A stretch of 64,000 nucleotides of DNA, from positions 62,001 to 126,000 of the forward strand of contig NZ_MJAO01000011.1 in the NCBI RefSeq assembly GCF_001902635.1, written 5' to 3'. How positions within the stretch are numbered: the first letter of the stretch is position 1; each line of letters opens with the position of its first letter. This document shows, in pieces, positions 10,659 to 18,878 of this stretch. The notes under the pieces were generated by a model. The model was not told the DNA's origin, made no database searches, and worked only from the letters and a program-made list of their open reading frames with translations. A program made the position numbers and the translations under genes. Origin of the DNA: Serratia marcescens. Lineage in GTDB: Bacteria > Pseudomonadota > Gammaproteobacteria > Enterobacterales > Enterobacteriaceae.

Positions 10659-10717
10659 TCTTATTCGGCTCGCCGGCGGCGTTTGCACCGGCGGCCCTCC
10701 AAGGACCGAGGCAAACC

Positions 10718-11614
10718 ATGAATAAAGACAACGTGAAATTGGCCATCGCGCCGATCGGCTGGACCAACGACGACATGCCCGAGCTGGGCAAGGAAAACAC
10801 CTTCCAGCAGTGCGTCAGCGAAATGGCGCTGGCCGGCTTCACCGGCAGCGAAGTGGGTAGCAAATACCCGCGCGATCCGGCGGTGCTGAAACCGATGCTG
10901 GATATTCGCGGCATCCAGATCTGCAACGCCTGGTTCAGCACCTTTTTCGCCGACGGTCAGAAAGACAAAACCATCGATGAATTTATCAACCACATGAATT
11001 TCCTGCATGCCATGGGCGCCAGGGTGATCGGCTGCTCCGAACAGAGCAAGAGCATTCAAGGCACCACGAAAGGGGTGTTCGAAGAGAAGCCGTACTTCAG
11101 CGATGAAGAGTGGCAGCGAGTGGCCGACGGTTACAACGCGTTGGCGAAGATTGCCGCCGGCAAGGGCATGCAGGTGTGTCTGCACCACCACATGGGCACC
11201 GGTATTCAGACCACGGCCGAAATCGATCGCTACATGAGCATGGTCAACGACGACGTCTATCTGCTGTTCGATACCGGCCACGCCTACTATTCGGAAGGCA
11301 GCCAGCAGGCAATGATGGCGATCCTGGAGAAGTATCTGCCGCGCATCAACCACGTCCACCTGAAGGATGTGCGCGATGAGGTGGTGGCGGAAGTGAAGGC
11401 CAATAAGCTGAGCTTCCTCGACGGCGTGAAGAAGGGCACCTTCACCGTGCCGGGTGATGGCGTGATCGACTTCAAACCGGTATTCAAGCTGTTGGACGAG
11501 CGCGGTTACAAAGGATGGATGGTGGTGGAGGCCGAGCAGGATCCGGCGCTGGCCAACCCGTTCGAGTATGCGGTGAAAGCGCGCCGTTATATTCGGGAAA
11601 CCGCCGGCATTTAA
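10718..11614 (+). CDS. iolE: Myo-inosose-2 dehydratase
   Basis: This 298-residue enzyme dehydrates 2-keto-myo-inositol from IolG to the trihydroxycyclohexanedione used by IolD. Family features include the start [30 protein letters not shown], and the metal-site strands [23 protein letters not shown] and [10 protein letters not shown] of the TIM barrel. The start at 10718 has AAGGACCGAGG upstream. It is the last gene of the iolDGHE unit and is followed 22 bp later by a strong terminator. Confidence 0.95.
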   Translation: MNKDNVKLAIAPIGWTNDDMPELGKENTFQQCVSEMALAGFTGSEVGSKYPRDPAVLKPMLDIRGIQICNAWFSTFFADGQKDKTIDEFINHMNFLHAMGARVIGCSEQSKSIQGTTKGVFEEKPYFSDEEWQRVADGYNALAKIAAGKGMQVCLHHHMGTGIQTTAEIDRYMSMVNDDVYLLFDTGHAYYSEGSQQAMMAILEKYLPRINHVHLKDVRDEVVAEVKANKLSFLDGVKKGTFTVPGDGVIDFKPVFKLLDERGYKGWMVVEAEQDPALANPFEYAVKARRYIRETAGI

Positions 11615-11636
11615 GCGATAGGGGTTAATAAAGATT

Positions 11637-11660
11637 AAGGGGCGCTAGCGCCCCTTTTTT
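11637..11660 (+). terminator. Rho-independent terminator of iolDGHE
   Basis: A perfect 20-base palindrome, AAGGGGCGCTAGCGCCCCTT, runs into six T. It lies just downstream of iolE and marks the end of the inositol cluster. Confidence 0.9.
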
Positions 11661-11672
11661 GATGGCGGCGCT

Positions 11673-12854
11673 TTAGCCGCCGAGCGTTTGCCAGGTTACG
11701 ACTTGGCTGCCGGGCCACGGCGTGGCGGCATGCACGCCGCGGGCGATCGCCCTGGCCAGGGTGTCCGCCGCCAGCGCGCCGATTTGCAGCACCGCCAGTT
11801 CGCGGCTGCCCTGCACCTCGCGCTGCCCGGTGGACAGGGCGAATACCACGTCGCCGTCAAACGGGCTGTGCAGTGGGCGAATAGCGCGCGCCATGCCGTC
11901 TTGCACCATGATGGCCACCCGTTTCAACTCCACCCGCGTCAGCGCCAGATCGGTGGCGATGCAGGCCAGGGTGGTGTTCTTTCTGCCGCCCTGCGGCTCT
12001 TGTTCCATCCAGTCTTCGCCCTGGGCGCGCAGTTGCGCTAGCGCTGCCGCGCCGCCGTTGCCGAATTCACCGTCAATTTCATAGGGCGTCGCCCAGAAGG
12101 CGCGGGTGCCGGGTGCCACCACCGAGCCCAGACTGTTGACCGCTACCAGCGCACCGACGGTAGCGCCATTGGCGGCGACGATCGACGCCGAGCCGAGGCC
12201 GCCTTTCAGCTTGCCCATGCCGGTCATGGCGCCGTAGCCGGCGCCGACGGTGCCCAGCGGGAAGTCCAATCCGGCGTTGCCGACTGCGTCGATGCCCAGC
12301 TGGCGATACGGCGGCGTGAGTTGCCAGTTTTTGTCGCCGCCGTTGGCCAGATCGTACAGGCAGGCGGTGGGCACGATAGGAGAGACCGGTACGCCGGGCG
12401 CCGGGCGCAGCGCGTAGCCTCTGCCCTGTTGTCCCAGCCAGGCTGCGACACCATCCGCCGCCGCCAGGCCGTAAACCGAACCGCCGCTGAACGTCAGTGC
12501 ATCGACGGTCTGTACCAAATTGTCTTCACCCAGCGCATCGGTTTCCCGGGTGGCGGGGCCACCGCCGCGCGCGTCTACGGCGGCGATCGCCGGGTTGTCC
12601 GGCAGGATCACCGTTGCGCCGGTGCGCACCCGGCTGTCCTGCGCCACGCCGACCTTCAGGCCCGGTACGTCGGTAATCAGGTTGCGGGCGCCTGGGCGCC
12701 CGGCGGCGGAAGTTGGCATAGTGGCACCTAATGGGGTGAGTGGAGAGAATATGCCGACGGCGGCGGTCAGGCCGGCCAGCGCTTGTAAAAAGGTTCGGCG
12801 GTTGATGCACAGGGGCCGGCGCAGCGGCCCCTGTGGGTGGGTACTATCACGCAT
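11673..12854 (-). CDS. P1 (DmpA/S58) family aminopeptidase with Tat signal
   Basis: A 393-residue member of the peptidase family typified by Ochrobactrum DmpA, an autoprocessing N-terminal nucleophile enzyme releasing N-terminal D- or L-amino acids or beta-peptides. Supporting motifs are TFSGGSVYGLAAADGVAAWL, GTVGAGYGAMTGMGKLKGG, and LVAVNSLGSVV; Ser241 in VNS matches the self-cleavage nucleophile position. Residues 17-45 (INRRTFLQALAGLTAAVG) form a twin-arginine export signal, so the mature protein is probably periplasmic. The chosen start at 12854 keeps this signal and overlaps the end of yhhY by 8 bp, suggesting coexpression. The substrate cannot be told from sequence. Confidence 0.85.
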   Translation of the reverse strand: MRDSTHPQGPLRRPLCINRRTFLQALAGLTAAVGIFSPLTPLGATMPTSAAGRPGARNLITDVPGLKVGVAQDSRVRTGATVILPDNPAIAAVDARGGGPATRETDALGEDNLVQTVDALTFSGGSVYGLAAADGVAAWLGQQGRGYALRPAPGVPVSPIVPTACLYDLANGGDKNWQLTPPYRQLGIDAVGNAGLDFPLGTVGAGYGAMTGMGKLKGGLGSASIVAANGATVGALVAVNSLGSVVAPGTRAFWATPYEIDGEFGNGGAAALAQLRAQGEDWMEQEPQGGRKNTTLACIATDLALTRVELKRVAIMVQDGMARAIRPLHSPFDGDVVFALSTGQREVQGSRELAVLQIGALAADTLARAIARGVHAATPWPGSQVVTWQTLGG

Positions 12855-13362
12855 CGCCGTGCGGCTGCCCGGAGCGCAAACGCGCCATATGGTAGGCGTC
12901 GACCAGCACGCCATCGCGCATGGCGTAGGCGCGGCTGGTACCTTCTATCTCGAAACCGAATTTGCGGTATAGCGCGATGGCCGCCGGGTTGTCGGTGAAC
13001 ACCGTCAGTTCGATGCGCTCAATGGCTGCCCAGTTGTCGCACAGGTCGATCATCGCCTGCATCAGGCGGCTGCCGACGCCTTTGCCGTGGTAGCGCGGAT
13101 CGACGCCGATGCCGAAGGTGGCCACGTGGCGGCGGCGTACGCGCTGATTCAGCATCACGACCAACTGGCCGGCAAGCTGCCCGTCGATGATGGCCGCCAG
13201 GTTGTGCGTGCCCGGTTCAGGATTGGCGAGGCGTTTCTGCCAGAACTCGACGGACGGTAGCGGGAGCTGCAACGTGTCGCGGTAGACGGGCGCCTGAGAA
13301 TAAAGATGATGCAGGGCCTGCGCATCCGTTGTTTCCACGTGGCGTATCACAATCTCGCTCAT
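12847..13362 (-). CDS. yhhY: GNAT-family L-amino acid N-acetyltransferase YhhY
   Basis: A 171-residue acetyltransferase matching E. coli YhhY, which acetylates certain amino acids in vitro. The acetyl-CoA-binding core is visible as FGIGVDPRYHGKGVGSRLMQAMID (about 85-110), and the C-terminal GFEIEGTSRAYAMRDG is typical. The ATG at 13362 has an AGGAG site; an upstream open extension lacks family similarity. It is divergent from the ryhB RNA, as in E. coli. Confidence 0.92.
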   Translation of the reverse strand: MSEIVIRHVETTDAQALHHLYSQAPVYRDTLQLPLPSVEFWQKRLANPEPGTHNLAAIIDGQLAGQLVVMLNQRVRRRHVATFGIGVDPRYHGKGVGSRLMQAMIDLCDNWAAIERIELTVFTDNPAAIALYRKFGFEIEGTSRAYAMRDGVLVDAYHMARLRSGQPHGDA

Positions 13363-13456
13363 ATTGCTGCTCCTGTTGCTTACCGGTTGAATAACCTCTG
13401 AATTTATCCGTTTACTGTATCGAGTCAATATTATTTCAACGGGTCAAAAAAAACGC

Positions 13457-13486
13457 TTTACAGACGCGAATGATAATGATTATTAT
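13457..13486 (+). promoter_or_regulatory. Candidate ryhB promoter
   Basis: A TTTACA (13457-13462) and a TATTAT (13481-13486) are separated by 18 bp, just before the start of the RyhB-like RNA. The Fur box overlaps the -10, as expected for an iron-repressed promoter. Exact hexamer choice is uncertain. Confidence 0.5.
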
Positions 13487-13490
13487 TGCG
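13472..13490. promoter_or_regulatory. Fur box of ryhB
   Basis: GATAATGATTATTATTGCG matches the 19-base Fur consensus GATAATGATAATCATTATC at about 14 positions, the first nine without break. It overlaps the promoter of the RyhB RNA, giving the known logic of Fur-Fe(II) repression. Confidence 0.85.
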
Positions 13491-13599
13491 ATGCGTTCCG
13501 GGGAGGGTATCAACCCTTGATACTCTCGCTGCGAAGGCACGACATTGCTCACATTGCTTCCAGTGTTTACTTAGCCAGCTCGGGTGCTGGCTTTTTTTT
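13490..13599 (+). ncRNA. ryhB: RyhB small regulatory RNA
   Basis: The stretch 13534-13599 carries the conserved RyhB core: GCACGACATTGCTCACATTG, the GCTTCCAGT continuation, then the AGCCAGC / GCTGGCT terminator stem (13573-13592) ending in eight T. The core includes the seed region that pairs with targets such as sodB and sdh messages, and an Hfq-binding U tail. The 5' part (13490-13533) differs from E. coli and is about 15-20 nt longer, with its own small hairpin (GGGTATCAACCCTTGATACTC). Position between yhhY and yhhW, and the Fur box, agree with E. coli, although yhhX is missing. The 5' end is approximate. Confidence 0.93.
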
Positions 13600-13750
13600 G
13601 CCTTTTTTCAGCCGCTTCCGCCTTCAACAAATCCGTTGCCCATCCGCCGTTTCATTTCATCGAAATTTTTGAACAGAGGCATGAGTTTTTTACGCTTTCT
13701 TATTCTGCCGGCAGGACTAGACTGTTAAAAAACATTGAGGAGAGTTGAAT

Positions 13751-14446
13751 ATGATTTATGTACGTAAAGCGGAAGACCGCGGCCACGCCAATCATGGCTG
13801 GCTGGATAGCTGGCACACCTTCTCATTTGCCGACTACTACGATCCGAACTTTATGGGGTTCTCGGCGCTGCGGGTGATCAACGAAGACGTGATCGACGCA
13901 GGGCAGGGTTTTGGCACTCACCCGCATAAAGACATGGAAATTCTGACCTACGTGCTGAGCGGCACGGTGGAACACCAGGACAGCATGGGCAACAAGGAGC
14001 AGATCCAGGCCGGCGAATTCCAGATCATGAGTGCGGGCACCGGGGTACGTCACTCCGAGTACAACGCCAATCAGGATCGTCCGTTGCACCTGTACCAGAT
14101 TTGGATCATTCCGGATCAGGTCGGGCTGGAACCGCGCTATGAACAGCGTATGTTTGACGCGCCGCAGGGCCGCCAGCTGGTGCTGTCGCCGGATGCGCGT
14201 GACGGATCGCTGAAGGTGTTCCAGGACATGACGCTGTCGCGCTGGGCGCTGAATAAAGGTGAGCAGGGAGAATACCCGATCGCCGCCGGCCGTCGCATTT
14301 GGATCCAGGTGGTGCGCGGCAAGGTATCGGTCAACGGCCAGGCCGCCGGCATCAGCGACGCGTTCGCTGTATGGGATGAATCGGCGCTGACGATTCAGGC
14401 CGACGAAGAGAGCGAAATCCTGCTGTTCGATCTGCCGCCGGTGTGA
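13751..14446 (+). CDS. yhhW: Pirin-family quercetin 2,3-dioxygenase YhhW
   Basis: A 231-residue bicupin of the pirin family, the same length as E. coli YhhW, which shows quercetinase activity in vitro; the physiological substrate is unknown. The metal ligands of the N-terminal cupin are present at His57 and His59 (GTHPHKDME), His101 and Glu103 (RHSEYN). The ATG at 13751 with GAGGAGAG upstream is preferred over an in-frame TTG six bases earlier. It ends in a clear terminator. Confidence 0.93.
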   Translation: MIYVRKAEDRGHANHGWLDSWHTFSFADYYDPNFMGFSALRVINEDVIDAGQGFGTHPHKDMEILTYVLSGTVEHQDSMGNKEQIQAGEFQIMSAGTGVRHSEYNANQDRPLHLYQIWIIPDQVGLEPRYEQRMFDAPQGRQLVLSPDARDGSLKVFQDMTLSRWALNKGEQGEYPIAAGRRIWIQVVRGKVSVNGQAAGISDAFAVWDESALTIQADEESEILLFDLPPV

Positions 14447-14462
14447 TTAAGCGGTAAATATC

Positions 14463-14488
14463 AAAGGCTCACGGTGTGAGCCTTTTTT
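14463..14488 (+). terminator. Rho-independent terminator of yhhW
   Basis: A ten-base stem AAAGGCTCAC / GTGAGCCTTT with a three-base loop runs into six T, 16 bp after the yhhW stop codon. Confidence 0.9.
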
Positions 14489-14576
14489 GCGTTGGCCATC
14501 GCATAACCGACAATATCGGCCCGCCGTTTTTTTTGCTAAAATGACTGCCCATTCACGGTTAGTCAGTTCATTGATA

Positions 14577-15572
14577 ATGAAGAAAAAACGGCCGGTACTC
14601 CAGGATGTGGCGGACAAGGTGGGCGTGACCAAGATGACGGTGAGCCGTTATCTGCGCAATCCCGACCAGGTTTCCGCCGCCCTGCAGCAAAAAATCGCCG
14701 TCGCGCTGGATGAGCTGGGTTACATTCCCAACCGCGCGCCGGACATTCTCTCCAACGCCACCAGCCGGGCGATTGGCGTGCTGTTGCCGTCGCTGACCAA
14801 CCAGGTGTTCGCCGAAGTGCTGCGCGGCATCGAAAGCGTGACCGACGCGCACAACTACCAGACCATGCTGGCGCACTACGGTTACCTGCCGGAGCGTGAA
14901 GAAGAGCGCTTGACCTCACTGCTTTCTTACAATATCGACGGGCTGATCCTGTCCGAACGCCACCACACGCCGCGCACCCTGAAAATGATCGAGGTGGCGG
15001 GCATTCCGGTGGTGGAGCTGATGGACTGCGTCTCGCCGTGCATCGATCTGGCGGTGGGCTTCAACAACTTCGAGGCGGCGCGCCAGATGACCCAGCAGAT
15101 CATCGCGCACGGCCACCGTCACGTGGTCTATTTCGGCGCCCGTCAGGATGAGCGTACCCTCATCAAGCAGCAGGGGTATGAGCAGGCGATGCGCGAATCC
15201 GGCCTGGAGCCGTACAGCATCATGACCGCGCGCTCCTCCTCCTATTCCGCCGGCGGCGAGCTGCTGCGCCAGGCGCAGCGCGACTACCCGCAGATCGACA
15301 GTATCTTCTGCACCAACGATGACCTGGCGATCGGCGCGGCCTTCGAGTGCCAGCGGCAGGGGTTGTCGATCCCGCAGGAGATGGCGATCGCCGGTTTCCA
15401 CGGCCATGACATTGGCCAGGTGATGGTGCCGAAGCTGGCCAGCGTGTTGACGCCGCGCGAACGCATGGGGCAGATCGGCGCCGAGCGTCTACTGGCCCGG
15501 CTGCGCGGCGAAACGGTTTGCCCGCGCATGGTGGACGTCGGTTTCACCGTGATCCCCGGCGGCAGCATCTGA
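14577..15572 (+). CDS. gntR: LacI-family gluconate repressor GntR
   Basis: A 331-residue LacI/GalR-type repressor of the gluconate genes. The helix-turn-helix LQDVADKVGVTKMTVSRYLRN is at residues 7-27 and the hinge at about 50-60; the periplasmic-binding-protein-like effector domain follows. It aligns end to end with E. coli GntR, including the C-terminus GFTVIPGGSI. The start MKKKRPVLQ at 14577 is fixed by the family N-terminus; a longer frame upstream is rejected. A long palindrome between it and gntT is the expected target. Confidence 0.95.
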   Translation: MKKKRPVLQDVADKVGVTKMTVSRYLRNPDQVSAALQQKIAVALDELGYIPNRAPDILSNATSRAIGVLLPSLTNQVFAEVLRGIESVTDAHNYQTMLAHYGYLPEREEERLTSLLSYNIDGLILSERHHTPRTLKMIEVAGIPVVELMDCVSPCIDLAVGFNNFEAARQMTQQIIAHGHRHVVYFGARQDERTLIKQQGYEQAMRESGLEPYSIMTARSSSYSAGGELLRQAQRDYPQIDSIFCTNDDLAIGAAFECQRQGLSIPQEMAIAGFHGHDIGQVMVPKLASVLTPRERMGQIGAERLLARLRGETVCPRMVDVGFTVIPGGSI

Positions 15573-15610
15573 GCCATTTTAACGTTATGTTTTAACACTC
15601 TTTCTTTTTG

Positions 15611-15635
15611 AAGCGCGCCGTCGAGCGCGCTTTTT
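15611..15635 (+). terminator. Rho-independent terminator of gntR
   Basis: The stem AAGCGCGC / GCGCGCTT with a six-base loop is followed by a short T run. It separates gntR from gntT, so gntT needs its own promoter. Confidence 0.8.
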
Positions 15636-15731
15636 ATCCCGTCTGTAAGCCCGCCACTCGTTGCCGGCATAAGTTTGATCTCTGTCCCAGAACGCGAATT
15701 TTGGCCGCTTACCCGGTTCCGGTGCTTATTC

Positions 15732-15759
15732 TGTTACCGGTATCATGATACCGGTAACA
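15732..15759. promoter_or_regulatory. Double GntR operator upstream of gntT
   Basis: A perfect 28-base palindrome made of two 14-base halves, TGTTACCGGTATCA and TGATACCGGTAACA. Each half is itself close to the enterobacterial GntR site (TGTTACC-x-GTAACA type). Two adjacent sites would place two repressor dimers one and a third helical turns apart in front of the gluconate permease gene. Confidence 0.85.
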
Positions 15760-15914
15760 ACGAGTGTGCGGTCATCTTGCTGCAAGACTGAACCTCTGAC
15801 TCAACAACACCTACAGCTCTTCTGATCGACACCGGGAAAGAGCCTAAAAATAAAACAACCGCACGCTTTACGCCTATTGTAAAGAGAGTCGCGATAAAAG
15901 GTTGGAGAAAAATT

Positions 15915-17231
15915 ATGCCATTAGTGATTGTTGCAGGCGGCGTAGCGCTGCTGCTGCTGCTGATGATCCGCTTCAAGCTGAACGGCTTTATCTCTCTGGT
16001 TCTGGTTGCTCTGGCGGTCGGGATCGCGCAGGGTATGCCGGTCGATAAGGTCATCGGTTCCATCAAGGCCGGTGTGGGCGGTACGCTGGGCAGCCTGGCG
16101 CTGATCATGGGCTTCGGCGCCATGCTCGGCAAGCTGCTGGCGGACTGCGGCGGCGCGCAGCGCATCGCCACCACGCTGATCGATAAATTCGGCAGAAAAC
16201 ACATTCAGTGGGCGGTGGTGCTGACCGGTTTCACCGTCGGCTTCGCGCTGTTCTATGAAGTCGGTTTTGTGCTGCTGCTGCCGCTGGTGTTCACCATCGC
16301 CGCCTCCGCACGCATTCCGCTGCTGTACGTCGGCGTGCCGATGGCCGCCGCGCTGTCGGTGACTCACGGCTTCCTGCCGCCGCACCCGGGCCCGACGGCC
16401 ATCGCCACCATCTTCCACGCCGACATGGGTAAAACCCTGCTGTACGGCACGCTGCTGGCGATCCCGACGGTGATCCTGGCCGGCCCGGTCTACGCCCGTT
16501 TCCTGAAAGGCATCGACAAGCCGGTGCCGGAAGGCCTGTACAACCCGAAAACCTTTACCGAAGCGGAGATGCCGAGCTTTGGCGTCAGCGTCGCCACGTC
16601 GCTGGTGCCGGTGATCCTGATGGCACTGCGTGCGGTCGCTGAAATGGTGCTGCCGAAGGGCCACAGCCTGCTGCGCTTCGCCGAGTTCTTCGGCGACCCG
16701 GTCATGGCGACCCTGATCGCCGTGCTGATCGCCATCTTCACCTTCGGCCTGAACCGCGGCCGCACCATGGATGAAGTGATGGGCACCATCACCGACTCGA
16801 TTAAAATCATCGCCATGATGCTGTTGATCATCGGCGGCGGCGGCGCCTTCAAACAGGTGCTGGTGGACAGCGGCGTCGAGCAGTACATCGCCGGCCTGAT
16901 GGAAGGCAGCAACGTTTCGCCGATTCTGATGGCCTGGTCGATCGCCGCCGCGCTGCGTCTGGCGCTGGGTTCCGCCACCGTGGCGGCAATCACCGCCGGC
17001 GGCATCGTGGCGCCGCTGATCGCCACCACCGGCGTCAGCCCCGAGTTGATGGTGATCGCGGTCGGTTCCGGCAGCGTTATCTTCTCGCACGTTAACGATC
17101 CGGGCTTCTGGTTGTTCAAGGAGTACTTCAACCTGAGCATCATGGAAACCATCAAATCCTGGTCGGTGCTGGAAACCATCATCTCGGTGTGCGGCCTGGT
17201 GGGCTGTCTGCTGCTGGCGACGGTCGTATAA
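15915..17231 (+). CDS. gntT: High-affinity gluconate:H+ symporter GntT
   Basis: A 438-residue inner-membrane permease of the GntP family with about 12-14 hydrophobic segments. It is very close to E. coli GntT over its full length (IRFKLNGFISLVLVAL, IMGFGAMLGKLLADCGGAQ, SHVNDPGFWLFKEYFNL) and not to GntU. It imports gluconate, which GntK then phosphorylates. The ATG at 15915 has a GGAG site. It takes the position of gntU in the E. coli gntRKU order. Confidence 0.95.
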   Translation: MPLVIVAGGVALLLLLMIRFKLNGFISLVLVALAVGIAQGMPVDKVIGSIKAGVGGTLGSLALIMGFGAMLGKLLADCGGAQRIATTLIDKFGRKHIQWAVVLTGFTVGFALFYEVGFVLLLPLVFTIAASARIPLLYVGVPMAAALSVTHGFLPPHPGPTAIATIFHADMGKTLLYGTLLAIPTVILAGPVYARFLKGIDKPVPEGLYNPKTFTEAEMPSFGVSVATSLVPVILMALRAVAEMVLPKGHSLLRFAEFFGDPVMATLIAVLIAIFTFGLNRGRTMDEVMGTITDSIKIIAMMLLIIGGGGAFKQVLVDSGVEQYIAGLMEGSNVSPILMAWSIAAALRLALGSATVAAITAGGIVAPLIATTGVSPELMVIAVGSGSVIFSHVNDPGFWLFKEYFNLSIMETIKSWSVLETIISVCGLVGCLLLATVV

Positions 17232-17332
17232 TCTTTATCCGACGCCCTGCGGGGCGTCGGCGTTCCAGAATATCTTTATCAGTTGGGACGTATTTGGCGC
17301 GTTCGCGCCAGTTCCCATAAGGGCATGACACA

Positions 17333-17860
17333 ATGAGCAATCCGCAGAATCACGTATTTATCCTGATGGGGGTGTCCGGCAGCGGTAAATCCGCCGTGGC
17401 CAGCGCCGTCGCCCGTGAAGCCGACGCCGCCATGCTGGACGGCGATTACCTGCATCCGCGCGCCAACATCAACAAGATGGCCGCCGGGCACGCGTTGGAC
17501 GATAACGATCGCGCGCCGTGGCTGGCCGCGCTCAATGACGCCATCTTCGCCATGCAGCGCACCAACGCCGTGTCGCTGCTGGTGTGCTCGGCGCTGAAAA
17601 AAAGCTATCGCGATCGCCTGCGCGAAGGCAATCGCAACCTGCATTTCCTCTACCTGAAAGGGGATAAGGCGGTGATTGAGGAACGGCTGAAGCAGCGCAA
17701 GGGCCACTTCTTCAAACCGCAGATGCTGGTTTCACAGTTCGCCACGCTGGAAGAGCCGGGTGAGCAGGAGCCTGATGTGCAAGCGATCGACATCAATCAG
17801 CCGCTGGACGGCGTGGTCGCCGATACGCTCGCCTGCATCAACCGCATCACCGCCCGCTAA
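17333..17860 (+). CDS. gntK: Gluconokinase GntK
   Basis: A 175-residue P-loop kinase that converts gluconate to 6-phosphogluconate. The Walker A motif GVSGSGKS is at residues 13-20, and HPRANINKMAAGHALDDNDRAPWL is the conserved gluconokinase substrate region. The start at 17333 has AAGGG upstream. It lies 101 bp after gntT with a stable hairpin (CGACGCCC / GGGGCGTCG near 17239-17258) lacking a T run in between, so read-through from gntT is likely. Confidence 0.95.
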   Translation: MSNPQNHVFILMGVSGSGKSAVASAVAREADAAMLDGDYLHPRANINKMAAGHALDDNDRAPWLAALNDAIFAMQRTNAVSLLVCSALKKSYRDRLREGNRNLHFLYLKGDKAVIEERLKQRKGHFFKPQMLVSQFATLEEPGEQEPDVQAIDINQPLDGVVADTLACINRITAR

Positions 17861-17890
17861 GCGCGGGCCGTCGTCGGCGCCGTCAGGCGC

Positions 17891-18484
17891 CTACAGCTTC
17901 ATGTAAGCCCGCACGCCGTCCAGGAACATCTGGGTCGACAGCATCACCAGAATCAACCCCATCAACCGCTCCAGCGCGCTGACGCCTTTGTTGCCCAGCA
18001 GGCGCAGGAACAGGTTCGACATCAGCAAAATGGCCGCGGAGAGGCCCCAGGCGATCAACAGCGCCGCCACCAGGTGGGGCAGCTGGCGCGGATACTGGTG
18101 CGACAGCAGCATCAGCGCCGCCAGAATCGACGGCCCGGCCACCAGCGGGATCGCCAGCGGTACCAGGAACGGCTCCTCGCCGGCGGACAGCCCCGAGCTG
18201 TTCCCCTCCTGAGACGGGAAAATCATCTTGATGGCAATAAGAAACAGGATGATGCCGCCGGAAATGGAGACGGTTTCGGTGCGCAGGTTGAGGAACGCCA
18301 GAATTTTCTCGCCGGCGAACAGGAAGATCAGCATCAGCAGCAGGGCGATCAGCAGCTCGCGGATCAGCACCACCCGGCGGCGGCGCGGTTCCAGGTGTTT
18401 GAGCACCGACATGAAAATCGGCAGGTTGCCCAGCGGATCCATAATTAAAAACAGCAATACCGTAGCGGAAATCATCTCTGTCAT
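17891..18484 (-). CDS. yhgN: MarC/UPF0056-family inner membrane protein YhgN
   Basis: A 197-residue protein with about six membrane segments (for example ATVLLFLIMDPLGNLPIF and ISGGIILFLIAIKMIF). It aligns end to end with E. coli YhgN and lies between gluconate genes and asd, as there. The MarC family has no firmly established function. It is convergent with gntK, only 30 bp apart. Confidence 0.92.
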   Translation of the reverse strand: MTEMISATVLLFLIMDPLGNLPIFMSVLKHLEPRRRRVVLIRELLIALLLMLIFLFAGEKILAFLNLRTETVSISGGIILFLIAIKMIFPSQEGNSSGLSAGEEPFLVPLAIPLVAGPSILAALMLLSHQYPRQLPHLVAALLIAWGLSAAILLMSNLFLRLLGNKGVSALERLMGLILVMLSTQMFLDGVRAYMKL

Positions 18485-18878
18485 GGTGACCTCGTGATCG
18501 GGAAAACGCCTCGGCCTTTCCGGCCGCGTCCTTGCCTATACCCTATGGATTTCAAATTGCAGCTAGGCGCCCAGCGATCGCATCCCCAGGAGCTTACTCA
18601 AGTAAGTGACTGGGGTATGACAAATCTGCCGGGAGCAGATTTGAACGCTGCTCGCAGCGGCCCCTTGGGGCGTGGCCCACGGATGGGCCACGTAACTACG
18701 TGCAGGTAACAACGCTGCAGTTTGAAAGACGACGGGTATATAAGAAGGATTGCTGAGAAATCCTCAGCCATCGAATAAATTCACTTTGCGCCCGCGCCGA
18801 CATTTTGTAAGGTGAGGAGATATTGCACACAACTCGTTATCACCTACATAGCCCTTATCCGGGCGGGACACAGATATT
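18485..18878. other. yhgN-asd intergenic region
   Basis: This 394 bp region is dominated by a composite ERIC repeat (18537-18740). The remaining 138 bp before asd should carry the asd promoter; I see no riboswitch-like structure or small gene there. Confidence 0.5.
18537..18740. repeat. ERIC element with internal palindromic insert
   Basis: The ends TATACCC and GGGTATA form terminal inverted repeats, with CAAATTGCAG / CTGCAGTTTG internal to them. The core ATCCCCAGGAGCTTAC and AAGTAAGTGACTGGGGT is the sequence targeted by the standard ERIC primers. The element is 204 bp instead of about 127: roughly 80 bp has been added after the core (about 18617-18705), consisting of four or five consecutive perfect hairpins. 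Confidence 0.9.

Larger units (their letters stand above)
15573..15914. other. gntR-gntT intergenic region and gntT leader
   Basis: These 342 bp hold the gntR terminator, a double GntR operator (15732-15759) and a long presumed 5' leader of gntT. Two complementary segments in the leader, GTGCGGT at 15766-15772 and ACCGCAC at 15858-15864, and the small hairpin CTTTAC / GTAAAG (15866-15884), could fold the message before the gntT ribosome site (GGAG near 15904). Confidence 0.5.

Noticed and set aside
18601-18709. Palindrome array treated as a CRISPR-like repeat
   Set aside because: The hairpins differ in sequence, are not regularly spaced, and lie inside an ERIC element; there are no cas genes.
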